Positions 5,349 to 12,513 of a DNA stretch of 22,107 nucleotides are shown here, piece after piece (positions within the stretch are counted from its first letter, which is position 1; each line of letters opens with the position of its first letter). The notes below the pieces were generated by a model, which was not told the origin of the DNA, searched no databases, and saw only the letters and a program-made list of their open reading frames with translations. Source of the stretch: a virus. The position numbers were made by a program, and so were the translations under genes. The DNA is taken from the IMG/VR virus record IMGVR_UViG_3300032331_000248, positions 1 through 22,107 of that record, one strand, 5' to 3'.

Positions 5349-7805
5349 ATGGCTTTCTTATGCCCCCAACCATCCGCGCCCGCAACGCCCGATTACGCAG
5401 CGGCCGCTACCGCCCAAGGCGTAGCAAATAAAGAAACTGCGCTTCAACAAGGTTATTTGAATAACCCCAACGTAAGTGGCCCGTTGGGTGGTCAAACCGT
5501 TACGTTTGATCCTGTTACGGGTCAACCAACAATTAAACAAAACTTGACCCCAACGGGTCAAAGCACGTTGGAAGCACAACAACGGGTTCAACAAGGAATG
5601 GCAAACCTTGGTGAGCAAGGTCTTGCAAGCGCATCAAAGATTATTGGAAAGCCGTTTGAGTACACGGGGCCAGGCGGGATTTTCTCTTTAGCCGATTCTG
5701 GAAAAGTAACGGCTGCGCCCGATCTTACAAAAATGGGTCAAGCACAAGGCTCAATGTTTGGTTTTGGTGGAACGGCCGCAGGCATAGGCCCATATGGTAC
5801 GGCCTCTGGTGGTGTCACAAGTGGTCAAGCACTAGGCTCTGTGACCAATCCACAAGCTACCGCCAACTTCCAAGGTGGTCAAGCAATGGGCGGGGTAACT
5901 GGCCCAAATTTGCAACAAAGCTATAGCGGTTATGGAACTGTCCAAGGCGCACCCGATTTGGGTAGTTATGGCTCGGCTTCCTCGATTGGCGCGGATGCTT
6001 ATGGATTAGCCAAGGGCGATGTTGCGGCAAACCAATACGGTTTAGCGGGCGGCATCAACCCGTCTCAATATGGATTGGCACAAGGCGGTGTTCAAGGCGT
6101 CAATTTGCAACAATCATTAAATAACATTGGCCCAATCAATCAAAACTTAAACGCTAATAATTATCTTTCTACCAACCAATTAGATTTGCGCAATGTTGCC
6201 CAAATGCCCGTCAATGCGGGCACTACGGGACAAGCGGCAATCATGTCTCGCCTTGCGCCTCAATTGGAACGCCAACAAAAACTAACTGCTCAAAGTTTGG
6301 CAAACCAAGGCTTAGTGGCGGGTGGTGAGGCATATACAAATGCAATGCGAGATCAAGCTCAACAACAAAATGATTTGTTGACCCAAGCGGCTTTGCAAGG
6401 CATTAGCTTGGACACTGCCGCAAATCAACAAGGCTTTAATCAAGCCGTGGCATCGGGTCAATTTGGCAATCTTGGACAACAACAAAACTTTGCTAATGCT
6501 TTGGCGGCTCAACAAGCCCAAAATGCGGCTCAAGGTCAAGGTTTTAACCAACAATTGCAATCGGGTCAATTTGGTAATCAAGCTCAATTGGCAAGTTTTG
6601 GTGTTAATTTGCAAAACCAACAAGCGCAAAATCAAGCAATTGCTCAGAATTACGGTCAAGGTTTAAGTGCGCAACAATTGGCAAATCAATCGGTTGCTCA
6701 AAACTTTGGTCAAGGAATTACGGCTCAAAATGCCGCTAATCAAGCCGTATCACAAAACTTTGGTCAAGGCATGGCGGCATCTAATGCGGCAAATGCGGCA
6801 GTGCAACAAAATCAAAGTGCGGCATTGCAACAACAAGCGGCCGCAAACCAAGCACAAGCCCAACAATACGCACAAGCGCAAGCTAATGCTCAATTTGCCA
6901 ATCAAGCCCAATTGTCGGGATTTGGTGCAAACTTGCAAAATCAGCAAGCTCAAAACCAAGCTATTGCGCAAAATTATGGTCAAGGCATGGGTACGCAAGC
7001 GGCTCAAAACCAAGCGGCTGCGCAAAACTTTGGTCAAAACGTGACCAATCAGCAACTTGGAAATCAGGCAACGCAGCAGAATTTCAACAATGCGTTGGCT
7101 ACGCAACAAGCGCAAAACCAAGCCATTGGACAAAACTTCTCTCAACAATTAGCGGGCACGCAATTGAGCAACCAAGCGATTGGTCAGAATTACCAACAGA
7201 ATTTGCAATCACAACAGGCAATCAACCAAGCGCTTGCACAAAACCAAGCCGTTGCCGCACAACAACAACAATTGGCTAATGCCGCACAACTTCAGCAGTA
7301 CAACCAAAATCTTACTAGTGCGCAGTTTGGTAATAGTGCGGCTACGCAAGAGCTACAAAAACAACTTGCATTGCGCAATCAACCTTTGAATGAAATCACG
7401 GGCTTGATGAGTGGCTCTCAGTTGCAGATGCCTCAGTTCCAAGGTTACAACCCAACCAACATTGCCCCCGCCCCCATATTTGCGGGCGCTCAAGCACAAG
7501 GCGCGGCCGATATGCAAAGATATGGCATCCAACAATCGGGTGCTAATGCTACAACGGGTGGATTGTTTGGCCTTGCGGGTGCGGCAGCGATGGCGCCAGT
7601 TGGCACGTTCTCTGACCGCAGATTGAAATCAAACATTGAGCGAATTGGCACTCATAAACTTGGCATCGGTTTGTATGAATATGACATCTTTGGAGGTCGT
7701 CAACAAGGTGTGATGGCAGATGAGGCCGAGAAAGTCATGCCACAAGCCGTTTCGATGCACCCAAGCGGTTACAAAATGGTCAACTATGGTTTATTGAACG
7801 GGTAA
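5349..7805 (+). CDS. Large Gln/Ala/Gly-rich virion protein with 18-residue repeats and C-terminal S74 chaperone domain
   Basis: The 818-residue protein has four parts. Residues 1-110 are mixed and include the strand GGQTVTFDPVTGQPTI. About 115-300 is Gly-rich with YG repeats. About 356-661 holds seventeen 18-residue repeats rich in Asn, Gln and Ala. The C-terminus, from Ser755, starts SDRRLKSNIERIG and contains YEYDIFGG and QGVMADEAEKVMPQAV, the hallmarks of the peptidase S74 intramolecular chaperone. In known S74 proteins the Ser and the Lys five residues later act in self-cleavage before that Ser; both are present here (Ser755, Lys760). The released tail would be only 64 residues, shorter than the roughly 100-150 of classical domains. 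S74 domains assist trimerisation of fibres, so this may be a long trimeric fibre, but its place next to two putative ejection proteins leaves an internal protein possible. AAGGAA precedes the ATG. Confidence 0.75.
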   Translation: MAFLCPQPSAPATPDYAAAATAQGVANKETALQQGYLNNPNVSGPLGGQTVTFDPVTGQPTIKQNLTPTGQSTLEAQQRVQQGMANLGEQGLASASKIIGKPFEYTGPGGIFSLADSGKVTAAPDLTKMGQAQGSMFGFGGTAAGIGPYGTASGGVTSGQALGSVTNPQATANFQGGQAMGGVTGPNLQQSYSGYGTVQGAPDLGSYGSASSIGADAYGLAKGDVAANQYGLAGGINPSQYGLAQGGVQGVNLQQSLNNIGPINQNLNANNYLSTNQLDLRNVAQMPVNAGTTGQAAIMSRLAPQLERQQKLTAQSLANQGLVAGGEAYTNAMRDQAQQQNDLLTQAALQGISLDTAANQQGFNQAVASGQFGNLGQQQNFANALAAQQAQNAAQGQGFNQQLQSGQFGNQAQLASFGVNLQNQQAQNQAIAQNYGQGLSAQQLANQSVAQNFGQGITAQNAANQAVSQNFGQGMAASNAANAAVQQNQSAALQQQAAANQAQAQQYAQAQANAQFANQAQLSGFGANLQNQQAQNQAIAQNYGQGMGTQAAQNQAAAQNFGQNVTNQQLGNQATQQNFNNALATQQAQNQAIGQNFSQQLAGTQLSNQAIGQNYQQNLQSQQAINQALAQNQAVAAQQQQLANAAQLQQYNQNLTSAQFGNSAATQELQKQLALRNQPLNEITGLMSGSQLQMPQFQGYNPTNIAPAPIFAGAQAQGAADMQRYGIQQSGANATTGGLFGLAGAAAMAPVGTFSDRRLKSNIERIGTHKLGIGLYEYDIFGGRQQGVMADEAEKVMPQAVSMHPSGYKMVNYGLLNG
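6414..7331 (+). repeat. Seventeen tandem 54-base (18-residue) coding repeats
   Basis: Residues 356-661 of the S74-tailed protein divide without gaps into 17 units of 18 residues, with an aromatic residue (F or Y) at unit position 8 in 15 of 17. The approximate consensus is NQAxxQNFxQxLxxQxAx. Flanking units on both sides are degenerate. Units at 6576-6683 and 6900-7007 are near-identical in protein, offset by exactly six units (324 bases), but differ at many synonymous sites. Protein-level selection is therefore likely, not recent DNA duplication. Eighteen residues make exactly five turns of an alpha-helix, so the aromatic residue would fall on one face. Confidence 0.85.
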
Positions 7806-7809
7806 AAAC

Positions 7810-9399
7810 ATGGCTAATCAATACGAACAATTTAGCGTTGCCAATCCTTATCAGTTGCAACAACAAGAGTTGGATAGACGGCAAAAAATGGCCGAGATTC
7901 TCCAACAACAAGCATTTGAGCCCGTTCAAGCGGGATCATACCAAGGCATCCAAGCCCCGATTAGCCCCGTTCAAGGTTTGGCTAAAGTGCTTCAAATGTA
8001 CTTGGCAAACAAGACTCAAGAAGGCTTGAAATCGGAACAAAAAGCCTTGGGTGAGCAATACCGTGCGGATACTTCTGCGGATATTCAGCGATTGATTAAA
8101 GGCTTGCAAGGCCAAGCGGCCACTCCCGAGATGAAGCAAGAGCCAACGGCAAGGGACTTTGAAGATAATCCAAACCTTGCGCCAACATTTGCTCAGATGC
8201 AACCTGACCAACAAAGAGCGATGACCATGCCCGCTATGCCCGCAAAGGCTGCGGGTGCGATTGATCCATCGTTGATTGGGGAGTTCAAAACGCCTGGTAT
8301 GCAACAACAAGCCTTGTCCATGTACATGGGTCAACTTGCACCTAAAGCGCCTATAGTGCTTAAAGAAGGTGAAATTGCATACAACCCAACAACATACGCG
8401 GAAATGTTTAAAGGTGGTGCAAAGTCTCCTTTTGGCAATGTTAACCCCGCCTCATTTACGCCCGATAGCCTGAAAGCGTTTAGTGCGGATGGCGGTAAGG
8501 ATTTCTCCTTATTAGTTCCCGCAGTTGGCGCGGATACCCAAGCAAGACTGAAGCAAGAGGCAGAACAAAATGCAGCAAGATTGAAACAAGAACGTGAAAT
8601 CTCTGATCGTGCATTTAATGGTTTGAGTGCAAATCAAAAGGCTTCTCTTGCTAATGATGCGGCAAGGATTGGAATTAGTGCGGCTGATCTTTTCTTTAAC
8701 ACGGGAATGAAAGCGGGCGGTGCGCCAAACATAGCTCAAGCAACTGCACAGCCTATGGCTCAACCCGTTGCACAACCTATGGCTCAACCACTTGCACAAC
8801 CCGTTAATCAGCCCGTTGCGCAAGCGCCTATGCCTATGCAACCTAGACCCGCGCCTGTAGCGCCTAATTTAGCCTTGGCAGCGGCCTTGTCACCAAAAGC
8901 ACAACAAGAGTTGCAAGTTAATCAGTTAAAAGAACAACAGGCAGCGGCTCAAGCATTGCCACAAGTGATGCAACAAGGTCAAACTTTGATTAGCACAATT
9001 GACCAAATGATTGGTGTAAAAGGTGCGGATGGCAAAGTTCTCATTCCCGAACACAAGGGCTTAAAAGACGTTGTTGGCACAACCATTCCGTTTGAATACA
9101 AGCCATTCCAAGGCGGCACGCAAGGCGCAGACTTCAAGGCCATGTATGACCAAGTTAAAGGTGGCGCTTTCCTTGAGGCCGTTCAACGTATGAAAGGTTC
9201 TGGCGCAATTTCCGAGATCGAGGGAACTAAAGCCACGGCCGCATTAACGGAAGCCTCAACCGCACAATCTCCCGATGCGTTTAGAAGCGCAATGTCCAAG
9301 TTTAGGGATGCAATTAAAACGGGCATGGGCAATGCGGCAACTAAAGCGGGCAAAGGTCAAATTCCAACTTACAATCCCGCAACAGGAAGGGTTGAGTAA
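7810..9399 (+). CDS. Putative internal virion (ejection) protein with Ala-Gln-Pro hinge
   Basis: The 529-residue protein is rich in Gln, Ala, Met and Pro. Its N-terminus (1-100) is helical and Gln-rich. A charged coiled coil occurs near 244-270 (RLKQEAEQNAARLKQEREI). A Pro/Gln hinge of six four-residue units spans 313-336. The C-terminal domain (about 380-515) includes FKAMYDQVKGGAFLEAVQRMKG and ISEIEGTKATAALTEAS, which I recognise as a recurring block in phage structural proteins of unknown function. Together with the next gene it sits between virion proteins and fibres, where podoviruses encode proteins ejected into the host ahead of the DNA. No enzyme motif is seen. The start has only a weak ribosome site (GAACGGG), but the spacing from the preceding stop is four bases. 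Confidence 0.6.
   Translation: MANQYEQFSVANPYQLQQQELDRRQKMAEILQQQAFEPVQAGSYQGIQAPISPVQGLAKVLQMYLANKTQEGLKSEQKALGEQYRADTSADIQRLIKGLQGQAATPEMKQEPTARDFEDNPNLAPTFAQMQPDQQRAMTMPAMPAKAAGAIDPSLIGEFKTPGMQQQALSMYMGQLAPKAPIVLKEGEIAYNPTTYAEMFKGGAKSPFGNVNPASFTPDSLKAFSADGGKDFSLLVPAVGADTQARLKQEAEQNAARLKQEREISDRAFNGLSANQKASLANDAARIGISAADLFFNTGMKAGGAPNIAQATAQPMAQPVAQPMAQPLAQPVNQPVAQAPMPMQPRPAPVAPNLALAAALSPKAQQELQVNQLKEQQAAAQALPQVMQQGQTLISTIDQMIGVKGADGKVLIPEHKGLKDVVGTTIPFEYKPFQGGTQGADFKAMYDQVKGGAFLEAVQRMKGSGAISEIEGTKATAALTEASTAQSPDAFRSAMSKFRDAIKTGMGNAATKAGKGQIPTYNPATGRVE
8746..8817 (+). repeat. Six 12-base units encoding an Ala-Gln-Pro hinge
   Basis: Six consecutive 12-base units encode AQPM, AQPV, AQPM, AQPL, AQPV and NQPV. 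The first and third units differ by one base (GCACAGCCTATG, GCACAACCTATG), which is consistent with slippage or small duplications. A Pro every fourth residue prevents helix formation and should give an extended flexible linker between the coiled coil and the C-terminal domain of the surrounding protein. Confidence 0.8.
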
Positions 9400-11438
9400 T
9401 GTCCGAAGCATTTAAAACCGTAGAAATCCCAAATTTTGGGCCTGTTAACTTTCCCCTCACGATGTCGGATGACCAAGTTAATGCGGCCATCTTTAAGATC
9501 ACGCAAAGCCCGACATCTCAACCCGCAGTAGATAAAACGGTTGAATCCCCCGCTATGGTGCAAGGCCGCCAAGCCGACTTGTCCATGCCAAGCAAAATGG
9601 GTTTGGCAGCGGCTCAAGGTCTAACCTTTAACTTTGCACCAAAGATTGCGGGTGCGGGTGCTGCGGGGATGGACATCTTGCAACGTGGCTTTGATTCCAC
9701 TCCAACCGAAACTTACGCAAACACCCGTGATTACATCAAAGGCGTAAATGAGCAATTTAGGGAAACCAACCCCAAAACGGCATTTGCAAGCGAGGTAGTT
9801 GGTGGTTTACCACTTTTGCTCACACCTTTGGGAATGACAAGTAAGGCGAAGCAAACCGCAGAGGCGTTGTCAGCGGCCGAGAAAATGGCAATGGCCGCAA
9901 GAATGGCGGGCACGCAAGGCACGATTTCGGCCGTTGGTGCATCCGACATCAACCCCGTCACTAACCCTACAGAATACACTCAAGATATTGCCAAAAAAGC
10001 GGCAATTGCTGCCGCCTCTGGTGGTGTTTTATCGGGTGGTGGACAAGCCGTTTATAACGTGGGTAGCAATGTTGCACAACGCTACATCCCCGAAAGTGCC
10101 AAAGATGCGGCACGAATCAAACTTGCTCAAGCCTTACAACGTGGCTCAAGTGCGGATGGCTCAAACACCGTGTTAAGCCGTGTTGAGCGTGAAATGGGGT
10201 TAAACCCTAATGCAAGCATTGCACAAGCGGGTGGCCCGAGTGCGTTGGCTCAATTGGATGTGTTGGCATCGATGCCAGGCCAAGCAAAAACGCTTGTAGA
10301 GCGAAGAATTCGTGAACAACAAACATTTAGACCCGAGCGCCTTGCAAATGCCGCTGACGAGGCTCTAGGCACTCAAGGTAAGGGTTTCACGGCCACATTG
10401 GACGCATTGACTGCGGTTAAACAGGCCACATCTGCGCCTTTATACAAAAAACTTGAAAACGTATCTTTAAAGATTGACGATGAGTTGCAATCTTTGATTC
10501 AAGCCTCAAGGTCTGCGCATGGCAAAGCCGAGTTGTTGACCGAATTAAATAGAAAATTGCCACTTGATATATCCAAGCTAAAAGCGGGCGATGATGTCCC
10601 TCTTAATGCTTTAGACCTTGTTAAACAATCACTTTATGACATGGGCGAATCGGCCCGTGGCGAGTTTGGCAAAGCGACAAACACAAGCCGAGCATACGAT
10701 GATTTGCGAGTGGCATTGACAAAGAAACTTGAAGCCTTATCCCCTGCTGATAAAAATGGTTCAATTTACCGTCAAGCCTTGGACGCTTACGCTGGCCCAT
10801 CACAACTAGGCAATGCCGTTGTCAAGGGTAGAACGGCCATGAAGCAAGACGATATTGCTTTATCCGACTTGATGGGCAATATGTCGCCAAGCGAGTTAGA
10901 GGCTTTTCGCATAGGTGCGTTGCAGTCTTTGAAAGACAAAGTTGGCACGGAAGCGGGTCAAACGTCTTTATTGAAGATGTGGAAAGAACCCGCCACAAGC
11001 AATAGGCTTAAAGAGATATTTGGTGACAACTATCAAAAGTTTGCCCAAGAAGTTGCCAAAGAAGCTAGATTGAAGCCTTTAGAGCAAGTTGGTAGAGGCT
11101 CGGGCACGTTTTCTAGAATGGCGGGCGCGGAAGATTTAGGCGTCATGCCAACCACAATGGCTGCGGGCAAAGCGGTGGCAAGTGCGGCCACGGGTAGCCC
11201 AATGGCGGCTGCGGGCGAGGCGGTAAATGTTAAAAATAGGATTGGTCAAGTAATCAACCAAATGCCTGAGACAACACGCAATGAACTAGCTAAAATGTTG
11301 TTATTGCGTGGCCCAACGGGGCAATTAGAAGTAGAGAACACAGCGGCTTTGATTCGTGCTTTAAACCAACGATCAACGCAATTGCAAACGGGTGGTGGCT
11401 CAATAATTGGGCAAAATCTTGACCAATACGGCAGATAA
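9399..11438 (+). CDS. Putative internal virion (ejection) protein
   Basis: The 679-residue product has no enzymatic motif that I recognise. A short N-terminal domain (1-45, ending in MSDDQVNAAIFKIT) is followed by an Ala/Gly-rich hydrophobic helix region (about 66-95). A second hydrophobic stretch lies at about 125-135 (GGLPLLLTPLG), with Ala-rich helices to 230 that include GGVLSGGGQ. A long mainly helical region with many charged residues (235-560) and an Ala/Met-rich C-terminal part complete it. Gly/Ala-rich possibly membrane-active helices in a large helical virion-region protein are common in ejection proteins that form a channel across the host envelope. The start ATG overlaps the previous stop (TAATG), suggesting coupled translation and equal amounts of the two proteins. 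The role is inferred from position and composition. Confidence 0.55.
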   Translation: MSEAFKTVEIPNFGPVNFPLTMSDDQVNAAIFKITQSPTSQPAVDKTVESPAMVQGRQADLSMPSKMGLAAAQGLTFNFAPKIAGAGAAGMDILQRGFDSTPTETYANTRDYIKGVNEQFRETNPKTAFASEVVGGLPLLLTPLGMTSKAKQTAEALSAAEKMAMAARMAGTQGTISAVGASDINPVTNPTEYTQDIAKKAAIAAASGGVLSGGGQAVYNVGSNVAQRYIPESAKDAARIKLAQALQRGSSADGSNTVLSRVEREMGLNPNASIAQAGGPSALAQLDVLASMPGQAKTLVERRIREQQTFRPERLANAADEALGTQGKGFTATLDALTAVKQATSAPLYKKLENVSLKIDDELQSLIQASRSAHGKAELLTELNRKLPLDISKLKAGDDVPLNALDLVKQSLYDMGESARGEFGKATNTSRAYDDLRVALTKKLEALSPADKNGSIYRQALDAYAGPSQLGNAVVKGRTAMKQDDIALSDLMGNMSPSELEAFRIGALQSLKDKVGTEAGQTSLLKMWKEPATSNRLKEIFGDNYQKFAQEVAKEARLKPLEQVGRGSGTFSRMAGAEDLGVMPTTMAAGKAVASAATGSPMAAAGEAVNVKNRIGQVINQMPETTRNELAKMLLLRGPTGQLEVENTAALIRALNQRSTQLQTGGGSIIGQNLDQYGR

Positions 11439-11447
11439 GGATACAAA

Positions 11448-12503
11448 ATGAGTTACAACGGTTCAGGCACGTTCAATATCAACACAGCGGGTCAACCCGT
11501 TGTTACGGGCACGGTCATCTCAAGCACGGCATTTAACTTGCTGACTTCCGACCTAGCCACTGGTTTATCTACCGCAATGACCAAAGATGGTCAAACCACG
11601 GCAACGGCAAACATCCCGATGGGGACGTTTAAGTTCACGGGTTTGGGCGCGGGCACTAATGCAACCGATTCGGCTCAATACGGCCAATTGCAAGCGGGTG
11701 CTACCACTATTGCAACCGTTACGGGCACGGACACATTGACGGGTTCTTTAACCCCCGCCATTGCCGCTTATGCAGCGGGTAATTTGTTCTCATTTGTTGC
11801 GGCCAATACCAATACGGGCGCGGCCACAATTAACCTAAATAGTTTGGGTGCTAAAAGCATTACAAAACAAGGCACAACCGCTTTGGCTGCGGGTGATATT
11901 TTAAGTGGTCAAGTTCATCTAATTGAATACGATGGAACACGTTTCCAATTGCTTAATCCTACTGTTGTAAACGGTATTGTTTCCCCCGCTAATGGTGGAA
12001 CGGGCATAGCAAATAATGCGGCAATGACGGTCACGGGTTCGGGCAACTTTGCATATACAAGGACTTTGACGGGAACAACAAACGTCACCTTTCCTACAAC
12101 GGGAACATTGGCAACATTAGCGGGTTCGGAGACTTTCACCAATAAGACGTTGACAACGCCAACGCTTACAAACCCAACCGTTACAAACTACGTTGAAACG
12201 CCTTATTCGGCTAATAGCTCAACCGCCATTACTTTGGCTTTGACAAATGGCACGGTTCAAATCATTACCTTGACGGGCAATGCAACGATTACCATGCCAA
12301 CGGCCACAAGCGGCAAGTCTTTCATCATGTTTTTAAAGCAAGATGCAACGGGTTCACGCACGGTAACTTGGTCAACGGTTAAATGGGCGGGCGGTGTTGC
12401 CCCTGCTATTACATCTACTGCTAGTAGGCAAGATATTCTTAGTTTTTTTGCTGATGGCACAAACTGGTATGGTGTAGTTGTTGCACAGAATTACACACCA
12501 TAA
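11448..12503 (+). CDS. Tail fibre protein, N-terminal/collar type
   Basis: The 351-residue protein is dominated by Thr, Ala, Gly, Asn and Ser in strand-turn patterns. Residues about 178-250 contain SPANGGTGIANNAAMTVTG, then a Thr-rich tract ending in PTTGTLATLAGSETFTNKTL, a module I recognise from many proteobacterial phage tail fibres. The C-terminal domain (about 255-350) has ITLTGNATITMPTATSGKS, MFLKQDATGSRTVTW and FFADGTNWYGVV, a beta domain often ending phage fibres. It probably attaches the receptor-binding fibre in the next gene to the tail. AAGGA lies seven bases before the ATG. Thr-Gly pairs are written almost only as ACG-GGN, as in the upstream genes and unlike the next gene. Confidence 0.75.
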   Translation: MSYNGSGTFNINTAGQPVVTGTVISSTAFNLLTSDLATGLSTAMTKDGQTTATANIPMGTFKFTGLGAGTNATDSAQYGQLQAGATTIATVTGTDTLTGSLTPAIAAYAAGNLFSFVAANTNTGAATINLNSLGAKSITKQGTTALAAGDILSGQVHLIEYDGTRFQLLNPTVVNGIVSPANGGTGIANNAAMTVTGSGNFAYTRTLTGTTNVTFPTTGTLATLAGSETFTNKTLTTPTLTNPTVTNYVETPYSANSSTAITLALTNGTVQIITLTGNATITMPTATSGKSFIMFLKQDATGSRTVTWSTVKWAGGVAPAITSTASRQDILSFFADGTNWYGVVVAQNYTP

Positions 12504-12513
12504 GGATTGATAA

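Noticed and set aside
6312-7148. Long open frames on the minus strand and in other plus frames within the repeat gene (for example 6312-6659, 6750-7148 and 6667-7044)
   Set aside because: They are produced by the same 54-base periodicity and lack of stops in CAA/AAT/GCN-rich sequence; their products are Leu- or Lys/Thr-rich low-complexity shadows without ribosome sites.
6414-7331. Regular 54-base spacing resembling a CRISPR or satellite array
   Set aside because: The units are not conserved at DNA level, there are no constant repeats with unique spacers, and the period is exactly 18 codons of an open frame.
9731-9979. Antisense frames across the late operon (such as 9369-9617, 9731-9979, 11246-11446 and 15203-15400)
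   Set aside because: They are shadows of Ala/Gly/Thr-rich coding sequence with no ribosome site and no supporting neighbours.
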